Source of the DNA: a virus
Virus record (IMG/VR): IMGVR_UViG_3300009027_000030
Location: 1 to 26,444 of that record
Reading direction: 5' to 3' (one strand)
Length of the DNA stretch: 26,444 nucleotides
Both the position numbers and the translations under genes were made by a program. Positions 1 to 6,827 of this stretch are shown piece by piece (the first letter of the stretch is position 1; each line of letters begins with the position of its first letter). The notes beneath the pieces are model-generated. The model did no database searches, was not told the DNA's origin, and saw only the letters and a list, made by a program, of their open reading frames with translations.

Positions 1-20
1 TCTAATGCTTGCTTTGCCAT
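1..20 (-). CDS. 5' end of a further leftward late gene (partial)
   Basis: On the minus strand an ATG at 20-18 opens a frame reading MAKQAL before the window ends. AGGA lies at a suitable distance upstream (about 24-28), and the start is only a few bases beyond the stop of the preceding leftward gene. Too little is visible to assign a function. It shows that the late operon continues past position 1. Confidence 0.5.
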
Positions 21-29
21 GATGTGTCC

Positions 30-503
30 TTATGGTTCTACAGGCCAGTCCTCGTCTGCTAAGTGAGGCCATGCATCTAGATCACTGATGTCACGTAGTT
101 CTTGACGGTACGTAGCCCATGCAGTCTTGTCTTCATTAGACAACGGACTATCATTCATCTGAGTCCAATCAGTATTAGCTAATAGAGTATCACGTTTTTC
201 TCTATTCTTACCGCTTACATGATTTGCATAACTTGCAATTTGTTCATCATTTAAAGCAACAACAGTTTTTGTAATAGTCCAAGTACCATCTTTTAAAACT
301 GGTGAAGTACTATGCTGTACTCTTTCTGTAGCAGGATCATAAGACGGTTGAGCTTCAAAAGAAACAGGGTGTACGCCGTATCTTTCAAGAACGGTATCCG
401 AAACACTAGCAGGAAAGCTAGTATTAGGATTATCACTTTTTAAGTTTGCTACAGAATAAGGATACTGTGCAACTACATCATTTTCTATTTTTACATAATA
501 CAT
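30..503 (-). CDS. Tail fibre assembly chaperone-like protein
   Basis: 157 residues. The C-terminal third reads KRDTLLANTDWTQMNDSPLS followed by an AWATYRQELRDI stretch. This is the signature of the phage tail assembly chaperone family (Phage_tail_APC type), in which an R-LL-TDWTQ-D motif is followed by K-W--YRQ-LRD. The N-terminal two thirds is not recognised. Such proteins usually sit directly downstream of the fibre or adhesin gene they serve. Here the gene lies 11 bases downstream of the propeller-like adhesin gene on the same strand, which suggests a chaperone or assembly factor for it. A start with GGAGAAC just upstream (about 505-511) fits. Family assignment is from motif recognition; the client protein is inferred from position. 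Confidence 0.85.
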   Translation of the reverse strand: MYYVKIENDVVAQYPYSVANLKSDNPNTSFPASVSDTVLERYGVHPVSFEAQPSYDPATERVQHSTSPVLKDGTWTITKTVVALNDEQIASYANHVSGKNREKRDTLLANTDWTQMNDSPLSNEDKTAWATYRQELRDISDLDAWPHLADEDWPVEP

Positions 504-514
504 AACAGTTCTCC

Positions 515-2176
515 TTACGATGTATCTTCAACACCAATTCTTATGACTCTATCTTCATTACTATCAAGATAAAACAACTTTGTTCCATCTGGTTTAAACC
601 TGATCCCATGTGGCGATACATTACCTATCTTTGTTCGTGCGTCATAAAAAGTATTGTCATAACTAACAGTAGTTAAATCCCATGCGGTGCTTAAACTATA
701 CTGATATATCTTGTCATCTTGTTCAGAATGAATGTATAATTTCTTACCATCAGGTTTAAACTCTATTCCCCAAGCATTTGCAGATTGAGTTGAATAATCA
801 AAAGATTGTCCTGTTGCATATGAAGCAGTTGATATATCCCAAGCAGTACTTAAATTTAAAGCTTTTACAGTATCATCAGCTTGATAATTTACAAACACCT
901 GAGTGCCATCAGGTCTAAATCTCATACCCGTGGCTCCAGTTGGTGTATGATTAAAAGTACTACCTGTTGAAGCAGTCGATGTATCCCATGCAGTACTCAT
1001 ATCATATTGTGTAATATTGTTTTCAGTACTAACGTAAAGACTTGTTCCATCTGCTTTAAAGTCAAGTGCGTTGGGTACACTTTCATTCTGACTGAATCTT
1101 TTTGCACCATCTACAACAACATTATCTTCTGACGTATCATAAGGAATTGTTAAGTCATAATAGTTAATGTCATTCCCTGCATCATCTAGGATGTACATTA
1201 TAGTGCCATCATCATTGAAAGCTATGTCTCTTGGGGCTGTTCCTTCAGAAAGGAAAGACCATCCACCCACATATAACTTTCGAACTTGATCACTACCAGT
1301 TCCAGTATAGAAAAGAGCACGACCATCTTCCCCCCAAACAAAACTTCTTGGCGAAGTTTCAAGACCTCCAACATAAACTTGGCTACCGTTTATAAGAGTA
1401 GCAGTTGATGTGTCCCATGCAGTACTTAATTTAAAGCTAGTAAAATCATCTCCTGCGTATCCAAGTATTGTCATATACTTACCGTCAGGACTAAGGGCTA
1501 TACCTGCAGGAGAAGATTCTTCACCCCCAACATAAAAGTCTGTTTGTCTTGTCCAGTTGCTTGCAGTTAAATCCCAAGCAGTAGATAAAGTAAAATGGTG
1601 GACATCATCATTACCAGGGTCTATTACATAAAATTCAGTACCATCATCCTTGAAAAAGATGCTTGTAGCGGTGGCTATTATATCCCCTGCAAAACTTGAC
1701 AAAACTACAGATACACTATCATAAGATGCTGTAGATACATCCCAAGCAGTAGATAAAGAATACTGAAAAAGAGTATCGTTTAAAGAGCCAGACATATACA
1801 TCTTAGTACCATCTGGTTTAAACCACAACCCCCAAGGGCTAGTCTCTTGTAATGCAAAAGAAAACTTTTTACTATCGTAACTTTTTGTAGTCACATCCCA
1901 AGCCGTACTCAGAGAGTATTGGAATACTGTGTCGTTATCACCACTTGAAGCACCTGCGCTGATAATGACATACATCTTTGTACCGTCAGGTTTAAAGAAT
2001 ACTGTAAAAGGATTTGAACCTTCAGCAAAAACTCCGCTAGAAGAATCATTAATTCCCATACCATAAGTTACATAAGTATTAGGATCGTCTGGAAAAGCAT
2101 AGGCTAAGTCCCATGCACCTGGAATACCTGTAGATACACCTGATGCAGCTTGTAATAACTTTTTCTTAGAAGCCAT
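515..2176 (-). CDS. Propeller-like repeat tail adhesin (LSTAWD repeats)
   Basis: 553 residues made almost wholly of a repeat of about 45-60 residues. Each unit holds an F-K/D-DGT-[KM]-[ML]-Y-V/I strand, reminiscent of beta-propeller or NHL-like blades. It then ends in a Y-[ST]-LSTAWD-[VLTI]-[ST]-T-A-SYD cap. Seven units keep STAWD exactly. One is degenerate (DLTIPYDTS), one is eroded (the KLYVGGWSF segment), and the N-terminus has a GAWDLAYAF start, giving about nine units. No signal peptide or catalytic motif is seen. The position between fibre-like genes and an assembly chaperone gene points to a virion tail or spike protein that contacts the host surface. AGGAG precedes the ATG. The repeat fold is inferred; the adhesin role rests on context. 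Confidence 0.85.
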   Translation of the reverse strand: MASKKKLLQAASGVSTGIPGAWDLAYAFPDDPNTYVTYGMGINDSSSGVFAEGSNPFTVFFKPDGTKMYVIISAGASSGDNDTVFQYSLSTAWDVTTKSYDSKKFSFALQETSPWGLWFKPDGTKMYMSGSLNDTLFQYSLSTAWDVSTASYDSVSVVLSSFAGDIIATATSIFFKDDGTEFYVIDPGNDDVHHFTLSTAWDLTASNWTRQTDFYVGGEESSPAGIALSPDGKYMTILGYAGDDFTSFKLSTAWDTSTATLINGSQVYVGGLETSPRSFVWGEDGRALFYTGTGSDQVRKLYVGGWSFLSEGTAPRDIAFNDDGTIMYILDDAGNDINYYDLTIPYDTSEDNVVVDGAKRFSQNESVPNALDFKADGTSLYVSTENNITQYDMSTAWDTSTASTGSTFNHTPTGATGMRFRPDGTQVFVNYQADDTVKALNLSTAWDISTASYATGQSFDYSTQSANAWGIEFKPDGKKLYIHSEQDDKIYQYSLSTAWDLTTVSYDNTFYDARTKIGNVSPHGIRFKPDGTKLFYLDSNEDRVIRIGVEDTS

Positions 2177-2189
2177 TAGTTATTACTCC

Positions 2190-2807
2190 TTAACCTAGTG
2201 CTTGACCTGCAGTGAATCCATACCAGTTAGTACCGCCATCTCGTGTATAGAACACGAAGACATCTTTAGCGGATGCAGTTGCAGTTAATGTAGGAGCCGT
2301 AGCAGAGGGCCAATCAACAGACGTAGGCCATGTGACTGTGTAGCCGCTTGCTGATGCATCCTGAATAATCTCTAAACTAAAACTAAATGCAGTGCCACTT
2401 GCAGGTGGACTACTAAAAGTAAATGTAGTGTTCTCTGTCAGAGTATGACTGAATGCATTACCGTTCTCACAGTTAACTGTTGTAGCGTTAGAGGTAGAAG
2501 TAACTGCAGCGTATGTCTCGTTATATGATTTAGCTTTTAGTTCTTCTGTTAAGTTAACATCACCGTTAGCATCTGCAGTAACAGTCTTACTTGCTTCAGA
2601 TGTACCTAGAGTCGTAATGTCATTATAGTTTAATTCAGTAGCTGAAGCAGTTACACTCAAGTCAGCTAGGGTTACAGTACCTCTGACATAAGTAGAAATC
2701 TGAGCACCAGTTACTTTCTTAGTAGTACCACTTTCATTTACTTCGTATTCCTGCGTACCAGAAGCATTGGCTGCAGCAGTCATATCTGAGATTTTAATAT
2801 TAGCCAT
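2190..2807 (-). CDS. Tail fibre / minor structural protein
   Basis: 205 residues. The N-terminus (MANIKISDMTAA, then a polar stretch with EYEV and TKKVT) is a common opening of phage appendage proteins, where a short conserved tip is followed by variable modules. The C-terminal half (about 105-205) is a beta-rich domain with FSHTLTENTTFTF, an FSLEIIQDASASGYTVTWP segment and a final FYTRDGGTNWYGF segment. This pattern recurs at the ends of phage tail and fibre proteins and probably forms a jelly-roll receptor-binding or trimerisation module. It is sandwiched between two other appendage genes with 3-13 base gaps. Structural role is likely; exact location in the virion is unknown. Confidence 0.8.
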   Translation of the reverse strand: MANIKISDMTAAANASGTQEYEVNESGTTKKVTGAQISTYVRGTVTLADLSVTASATELNYNDITTLGTSEASKTVTADANGDVNLTEELKAKSYNETYAAVTSTSNATTVNCENGNAFSHTLTENTTFTFSSPPASGTAFSFSLEIIQDASASGYTVTWPTSVDWPSATAPTLTATASAKDVFVFYTRDGGTNWYGFTAGQALG

Positions 2808-2810
2808 TTT

Positions 2811-4106
2811 TTAATAAGCCCTCTTCCAAGTATTCGCATCAATCTTTTTATAGATAGCTAGAGGGTCATCCCACGTACCATCTTGTTTAACTTTAGGTGT
2901 GAAGGTAGTCCACTGACCATTCCATTTTATATACGCAGTAGAACTAAAGATAATCTGTGTACAGTCTGCTTCTAAGAAGCCTTCACCGACATTTCCTGCA
3001 ATTAGAACAATTCGTGTATTACCTGCTTCGTCTATACGAGTGTCACCTGCTTCAGTAATACGTGTAAACTCTTCGTCTTCTGTAAGTAAAGCACCGTAGT
3101 GTACAAAGTCATAAACATTGCTAAACGTACCTGATGCACTAAACGACCCAGAAGCATTCTTAATACGTATACCATCGAAGGTTGCTGTACCTGTTCCACT
3201 GAATGCTTTACTAATATCGAAGCTATTCAATCCAAGGAACGTAGCAGTACCTGTTCCTGATACACTTACTGAGTCTTGGAACAACGCACCGCCTGTAGCA
3301 GTCATAGTTCCTGTAGCACTCAGGGTAATAGGATCAGCTTCAGATGTTAATCCTGCAGCAGTAAGCTTAGAACCAATAGACGATAAACTAGACGCAGCCT
3401 GATAAGTAGTATTTGCTACAGAAGCTAGAGCACCTGATCCTGATAGTGCAGATAAACCTTCAACGAACTGTTCTGTAATACGTACATCACCGTTCTCAGC
3501 AATACGTGTATTACTTGCTTCATCTATACGGAAACCTTCAACAGATTGAATATCTACTGTCTGTTGTACCCAAGAAGCAGTGTTTCCTGTGGTAGTAAGA
3601 AGTAAAGGAGATAATCCTGTAGGAGCACCACCTGCACCAGAAGTAATAACTTCAAGGTACACTTTAAGCGTACCCATTGTACTGTCGCTACTATAACGAG
3701 CCTCATAGAAAGTAAAGTCAGGGTCATTCCCTAAAGTTACTTGCGGTCCTCTAAGAAGAAAATCAAATCCTACAGCAGTCGCAGGGCTAGATGTCTCAGC
3801 GTATAAGTAGTAGCTACCTGCAGCAGCAGTATTTAGACCAGTACCAGATGAACCTGTTCCTGCTGTGTCTCTGTTAAACCGTCCTGATGTAGTACCTGTT
3901 AATACAGTAGTCCAACTAGCAGTATCATAATTACTTATATCTGTTGAGGTAGTAGTAGTTTCAAACCCATTACCGCTAGACTCAAAACTATAAGTAGTAC
4001 CGTCTAAACTAATTAGATCAAGCTGAAGGTCAGCCCTAAAACCACCACTTGTATTCTCGTAGTAGAAGACTGGCCTTACGGTTGCGCCTCTGTATATATT
4101 AGCCAT
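2811..4106 (-). CDS. Tail appendage protein with MAM-like domain and RI-E repeats
   Basis: 431 residues with three visible regions. Residues about 55-190 resemble a MAM/LamG-type jelly roll: SGRFNRDTAGTGSSGTGLN, a SYYLYAETSS strand, then DFTFYEARYSSDSTMGTLKVY. Residues about 195-215 and 340-370 carry a short repeat of the form R-I-x-E-x-x-x-x-R-I (for example TRITEAGDTRIDEAGNTRI). Between them lie alternating SGTGTATF / SATGTMTA beta repeats. The C-terminus has IKWNGQWTTFTPKVKQDGTW, a W-rich motif found at the ends of phage fibre proteins. Probably a surface-exposed fibre or tail-tip component. The MAM-like call is by eye and needs a profile or structure search. Confidence 0.75.
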   Translation of the reverse strand: MANIYRGATVRPVFYYENTSGGFRADLQLDLISLDGTTYSFESSGNGFETTTTSTDISNYDTASWTTVLTGTTSGRFNRDTAGTGSSGTGLNTAAAGSYYLYAETSSPATAVGFDFLLRGPQVTLGNDPDFTFYEARYSSDSTMGTLKVYLEVITSGAGGAPTGLSPLLLTTTGNTASWVQQTVDIQSVEGFRIDEASNTRIAENGDVRITEQFVEGLSALSGSGALASVANTTYQAASSLSSIGSKLTAAGLTSEADPITLSATGTMTATGGALFQDSVSVSGTGTATFLGLNSFDISKAFSGTGTATFDGIRIKNASGSFSASGTFSNVYDFVHYGALLTEDEEFTRITEAGDTRIDEAGNTRIVLIAGNVGEGFLEADCTQIIFSSTAYIKWNGQWTTFTPKVKQDGTWDDPLAIYKKIDANTWKRAY

Positions 4107-4124
4107 GACAGAAGCCCTTTGCTA

Positions 4125-4511
4125 TTATGCTAGTGTAAGGTCTACGTTACCTGCAGCAAATGTAATTGTGTCGCCATCTTCAACAGTCTTAGATGCAGTC
4201 ATCGCACCGTGCCATAGTAGGTTACCACCAGAACTTGCATCAAATATACCCACGTGAGTAACTGTGCCGTAGTTAGCACCCGAAGCAGTATAACTTACGT
4301 CAGCAGTATTACTTGTAGCACCACCAGAAGCAGCACTAAATGCAATCGTCTGACGTGTATATCCACCTGTAGATACTTCTGTACCACCACCTGCGTCATT
4401 AGGTGCAGCAGTGAATAGAGCTAGATACCAGGCTGTAGGACGAGTAGCAGTGCCACTTGTCATTAGGAAGTCTAGTAGTAGGTCTTCTGCGTGATCTGAA
4501 AGAGCAGCCAT
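4125..4511 (-). CDS. Small phage structural protein (tail fibre-type)
   Basis: 128 residues: MAALSDHAEDLLLDFLM, then AWYLALFTAAPNDAGGGTEV, a TRQTIAFSAA strand and GTVTHVGIFDASSGGNLLWH. This is a widespread phage protein of constant layout (short N-terminal helix, WYLALFT--P, GTEV--GGY-RQ, VTHVGIFDA--GGNLLWHG, DLTLA end). It is found near tail fibre genes in many phages and usually annotated as a tail or minor structural protein. Nothing enzymatic is visible. It lies in the leftward fibre operon, 18 bases from the next gene. I recognise the family pattern, not a specific biochemical role. Confidence 0.75.
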   Translation of the reverse strand: MAALSDHAEDLLLDFLMTSGTATRPTAWYLALFTAAPNDAGGGTEVSTGGYTRQTIAFSAASGGATSNTADVSYTASGANYGTVTHVGIFDASSGGNLLWHGAMTASKTVEDGDTITFAAGNVDLTLA

Positions 4512-4545
4512 ATTTTATATTCCTTCTTTGCTTTCGCTTTATTTG

Positions 4546-4839
4546 TTAACTAGATACTTTAAACCAGATGTCACCGTCTTCACCACCTGTAGGGCTTGCT
4601 GTACTAACAGTAACATTGTCTAAGACATTAAGAACATTAACACCATCTACATAGATAGCACGTACATTTAAAAGATCATTATCGTTTAGGTCTAAGTCAC
4701 CTTGCATAGCATTCGGAGCACTACCATCTAGTGACAGAGTATTATTAAATCCATTTTTAAGATTTGTAAAGTTTTCATTTAACTGACTCTGTGAAGCATA
4801 GCCAGAACTAATCGTATTTACTGTAGGCCGTTTAGCCAT
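4546..4839 (-). CDS. Short fibre N-terminal-like protein
   Basis: 97 residues. QSQLNENFTNLKNGFNNTLS and a following NAMQGDLDLNDNDLLNV segment are the classic opening of podovirus tail fibre and appendage proteins, where the DLDLN-N-LLN strand packs in a trimer. Here the protein stops shortly after, with a DGDIWFKV end. It therefore looks like a free-standing virion-binding adapter module rather than a full fibre. A strong GGGAGG lies upstream of the ATG at 4839. Either a genuine small adapter or the remnant of a longer fibre whose distal modules now sit in the following genes. Confidence 0.75.
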   Translation of the reverse strand: MAKRPTVNTISSGYASQSQLNENFTNLKNGFNNTLSLDGSAPNAMQGDLDLNDNDLLNVRAIYVDGVNVLNVLDNVTVSTASPTGGEDGDIWFKVSS

Positions 4840-4861
4840 TCGCTTGCGCCTCCCTTTTGAA

Positions 4862-5404
4862 TCAGTTTATTAAACCCTGATCTTTTAATCGCTTCAAGTC
4901 TTCGTTTACACCTGCTCTTTCGAAAGCTTCTTCAGATGTAGTCTTGTCTTTTAGATTCTTTTCTTTACGAGCAGCACGTCCGTCTTCTTTAGCTTTCCAT
5001 TCTTCGTTGATTAAGAACTTAGCTGCAGTGAAACTACTACGCCCACCCTCTTGTATTTCTTTTATAACAGACTCAAAGGCAAGTGATTTACGTTTTACTT
5101 CTGCCTCTCTACGCCACTTCTCAATAGGTTTCTTGAGTGGCACAGTCGTCTGCATCTTTTCCCAGACTTCCCAACTACCAAAGACTGCAGTAGCGAACTG
5201 GTACTCTGTCGGGTCCATTGTTGCAAATGCTATGTACAACTTACCCAGAGCCGTAGCAGGTCTGCCATCAGGCATCACGATGTCTTCTTCTTTCAGCGTA
5301 AACAACGCATACTCTGGTGAGTCATAGGACAGTTCGTAAAACAAACTCTTAGTCCTTATGATTCCGTTCTCTGTTTTAAGCTGTTGTAGGTTATACATAG
5401 ACAT
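4862..5404 (-). CDS. First gene of leftward late operon; possible small terminase
   Basis: 180 residues, soluble and charged. It has PTEYQFATAVFGSWEVWEKM in the middle, a WRREAEVKRKS helix, SSFTAAKFLINEEWKAKE, and a basic/acidic tail ending KDQGLIN. The A-KFL--E-W motif and the general layout recall small terminase subunits of podophages that recruit DNA for packaging, but I cannot confirm this. No large terminase follows within the window. It is the promoter-proximal gene of the leftward transcript, starting just 9 bases after the conserved promoter end. A GGGGG run just upstream may act as the ribosome binding site. The open frame on the opposite strand (4944-5327) is a shadow. Confidence 0.8.
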   Translation of the reverse strand: MSMYNLQQLKTENGIIRTKSLFYELSYDSPEYALFTLKEEDIVMPDGRPATALGKLYIAFATMDPTEYQFATAVFGSWEVWEKMQTTVPLKKPIEKWRREAEVKRKSLAFESVIKEIQEGGRSSFTAAKFLINEEWKAKEDGRAARKEKNLKDKTTSEEAFERAGVNEDLKRLKDQGLIN

Positions 5405-5412
5405 GGTTTAGT

Positions 5413-5456
5413 CCCCCTATACTTATATATTAACACGGAAACAATAGGTTTGTCAA
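5413..5456 (-). promoter_or_regulatory. Leftward late promoter, extended sigma70-like
   Basis: Read on the minus strand: TTGACA (5456-5451), 18 bases, TAATAT (5432-5427), immediately followed by ATAAGTATAGG. The same TAATATATAAGTAT block with a TTGACA or TTTACA box 17 bases upstream occurs at 8583-8622 and 13654-13692 on the plus strand, each ahead of a gene start. It sits directly before the first leftward gene and probably starts the late transcript. Confidence 0.75.
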
Positions 5457-5522
5457 CACTAAAACGACATAAAGTGTAAAATTAATTTACTTTACAACAG
5501 ATGTTTTTTATGATACCCTATA

Positions 5523-5600
5523 TTACTTTAAGTAATTATTACTACAAGTACTTGTGTTATAAGTATATTATAATACTTTAAACACTATTACTTAAAGTAA
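5523..5600. repeat. Paired 13-bp palindromes around a promoter-like core
   Basis: TTACTTTAAGTAA at 5523-5535 and TTACTTAAAGTAA at 5588-5600 are 13-base palindromes with identical 6-base arms and a single central base. Between them lies GTGTTATAAGTATA (5554-5567), then AAGTAT-ATTATA-ATACTT, another dyad, overlapping a TATAAT at 5569-5574. An equivalent arrangement recurs at 8282-8353. The layout looks like operators bracketing a promoter; the binding protein is unknown. Confidence 0.6.
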
Positions 5601-5790
5601 GGATACTACAAGTGTACACCGCACCCCTGTATGTAAAATACCTCTGAGAGCCACGGAGAGGACCGTACAGTGCAGGTTCTGTTGTTACAAGTACCTACCC
5701 CCTCTGCAGGGTCTAATGTTTTTCTGAGATAATTTTATGTCGTAATGTACAATACAGAGGAACCCCCTAGACCCCCGCCTCACCCCTGCG

Positions 5791-5875
5791 TGTGATCACA
5801 AAAAAGTACCCCCCGGCAATCTGTGATCACAAATAATACGTCAAGAATGCTGACCTATCTGTAAACGTGATCACA
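5791..5875. repeat. Three TGTGATCACA palindromic sites
   Basis: TGTGATCACA occurs exactly at 5791-5800 and 5822-5831, and as CGTGATCACA at 5866-5875; each is followed by AAA. Centre-to-centre spacings are 31 and 44 bases. The third copy lies where a -35 box would be for the TATAAT at 5893-5898. Likely binding sites for a regulator or initiator. The half-site resembles the TGTGA/TCACA arms of CRP sites but without the usual 6-base spacer, so CRP itself is not claimed. Confidence 0.6.
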
Positions 5876-5994
5876 AATAGGATCGATACTGTTATAATGT
5901 AACACTTTGTAAGGGAAATACAATAAAGGTCAACAAACCTTACCTATCTGATTGATCTGATTGGATTAATACGTCAATAGTTCTTACCTATCTG
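5834..5994 (+). repeat. 28-bp direct repeat (two copies) plus ACCTATCTG motifs
   Basis: TAATACGTCAA-N8-ACCTATCTG occurs at 5834-5861 and 5967-5994, both exactly 28 bases, with 24 of 28 positions identical, 133 bases apart. A third ACCTATCTG lies alone at 5942-5950, after a small AAGGT/ACCTT dyad (5926-5941). Each 28-base copy is followed by a TATAAT box (5893-5898, 6017-6022). Could be iterons of an origin or activator sites for early promoters. Confidence 0.6.
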
Positions 5995-6136
5995 AACCGA
6001 TTCAATGGGTATACATTATAATATACAATTGGACCTATCCTTTAGTATAGACTGGATATACTTTGTAGTCGTTTACAACTGTGATTTAATTTGCAATACT
6101 GAATATATCGAAACAACAACACGAAAGAAAGAAACA

Positions 6137-6262
6137 ATGACAACTGATCAAGAACTTGAATATCTTTTAAAGACAATAAAAGAGAATAACAAAAAGATTG
6201 CAGAAAAGCACAAACAAATAAGAAAACAACTTGAAGAACTAGAAAAACAAATTAACTATTGA
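6137..6262 (+). CDS. Small coiled-coil protein, unknown function
   Basis: 41 residues if the ATG at 6137 is used: MTTDQELEYLL followed by an almost uninterrupted charged helix (KTIKENNKKIAEKHKQI, ending LEELEKQINY) with heptad-like L/I spacing. The frame is open back to an ATG at 6005. The upstream part (hydrophobic and C/Y/I-rich, inside the repeat-bearing control region) looks non-coding, so the internal start is preferred. A possible TTTACA-N17-AATACT promoter lies at 6072-6100. First gene of the rightward early region. The coiled coil suggests oligomerisation or partner binding. No family recognised. Confidence 0.55.
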   Translation: MTTDQELEYLLKTIKENNKKIAEKHKQIRKQLEELEKQINY

Positions 6263-6274
6263 CATTCTTGGTTA

Positions 6275-6294
6275 GGTGCTGCCACAATAGCACC
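6275..6294. promoter_or_regulatory. Hairpin GGTGCT-N8-AGCACC upstream of the next gene
   Basis: A perfect 6-base inverted repeat with an 8-base loop sits between two early genes, 16 bases after a TTGACA at 6259-6264. It has no downstream T-run, so it is not a classical terminator. It may be an mRNA processing or stability element, or a protein site. Confidence 0.35.
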
Positions 6295-6328
6295 ATTCCA
6301 AGACGGTCAATCAAAAGAGGAAAGAAAA

Positions 6329-6745
6329 ATGAAATACGTTATATTCTCAATAGACAATGTAACCGACACACACACACAAGCTAAATTTTTGCGTCATATA
6401 GATACCGCAAGAGCCATGCAAAAAATGAAAGGTAACATGGTACACTGTATCGGATCGTATAAAGGTGAAATTGAGCCGTCCTATATGATGTTATGGGATG
6501 ATTTCAAAGAACACGTTATAGGCAAGGGGTTCGTTGAAAATCAGGAAAGTATACTTAGGGTATCAGAGTGCAATAAACAATATGCTGAACTGGTTTATTC
6601 CGATCAGACAAGGGAAAGTGTAGGCTCTTTAAAAGATGTTTCTAAAGATGAAGCAATGAAACATGATGCTTGGACATACCGACCAGATTTAAACATGTAT
6701 TGGATCACTGTTAAAGGAAATCCAGACACAGTACACAATGGATAA
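6329..6745 (+). CDS. Early protein of unknown function
   Basis: 138 residues, starting at an ATG preceded by AGAGGAAAG. MKYVIFSIDNVTD opens with a beta strand; then come FLRHIDTARAMQKMKG, VHCIGSYKGEIEPSYMMLWDDF and NQESILRVSECNKQYAELVY; the end is TYRPDLNMYWITVKGNPDTV. It looks like a compact alpha/beta soluble protein. The conserved-looking GSYKGEIEPSYM segment may form a functional loop, but I recognise no family. It stands alone, with hairpins in both flanking gaps, so it may be transcribed or processed as its own unit. Position in the early region suggests a host take-over or regulatory role; that is inference only. Confidence 0.8.
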   Translation: MKYVIFSIDNVTDTHTQAKFLRHIDTARAMQKMKGNMVHCIGSYKGEIEPSYMMLWDDFKEHVIGKGFVENQESILRVSECNKQYAELVYSDQTRESVGSLKDVSKDEAMKHDAWTYRPDLNMYWITVKGNPDTVHNG

Positions 6746-6762
6746 AAGGGGTTGATTTATTG

Positions 6763-6784
6763 GTGACATCTGTTAAGGTGTCAC
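6763..6784. promoter_or_regulatory. Hairpin GTGACA-N10-TGTCAC in early intergenic gap
   Basis: A perfect 6-base inverted repeat with a 10-base loop lies between the 138-residue early gene and the next gene. There is no T-run downstream, so a regulator site or RNA processing element is more likely than a terminator. Confidence 0.35.
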
Positions 6785-6827
6785 TAGATAAACCAACACA
6801 AATAGGAAAGAAAGAGGAACAGGACCA

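Larger units (their letters stand above)
5457..6136. other. Gene-free divergent control region, candidate origin
   Basis: About 680 bases between the leftward promoter and the first convincing rightward gene contain no credible coding sequence. The left part (5460-5620) is very AT-rich with 13-base palindromes. The middle (5600-5800) has short C-rich runs and a small CCCT-CTGC-AGGG dyad followed by five T (about 5699-5735). The right part (5790-6030) holds three TGATCACA palindromes, a 28-base direct repeat and three ACCTATCTG motifs, with TATAAT boxes at 5893-5898 and 6017-6022. This density of repeats between divergent operons suits a replication origin and/or early promoter control. Function is inferred. 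Confidence 0.6.

Noticed and set aside
3118-3402. 94-residue plus-strand frame inside the MAM-like protein gene
   Set aside because: Composition (PVPVALN-type repeats) simply mirrors the repetitive Gly/Thr/Ala codons on the coding strand.
4944-5327. 127-residue plus-strand open frame opposite the first late gene
   Set aside because: Ser/Leu-rich low-information sequence, no ribosome site, and lies wholly inside a convincing minus-strand gene with its own promoter.
5748-5798. Short frame MYNTEEPPRPPPHPCV in the control region
   Set aside because: Only 16 codons, no ribosome binding site, and it overlaps the first TGTGATCACA repeat.
5791-5875. True CRP binding sites
   Set aside because: TGTGATCACA has the CRP half-sites without the 6-base spacer, so the geometry does not fit a CRP dimer.
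6005-6136. N-terminal extension of the coiled-coil gene from ATG 6005
   Set aside because: Sequence is AT-rich with promoter-like boxes and codes for a hydrophobic stretch unlike the rest of the protein; the ATG at 6137 is more likely.
5457-6136. CRISPR array or tRNA gene in the repeat-rich gap
   Set aside because: Repeats are irregularly spaced and of different types, with no unique equal-length spacers; no cloverleaf-like sequence with a T-loop motif was seen.
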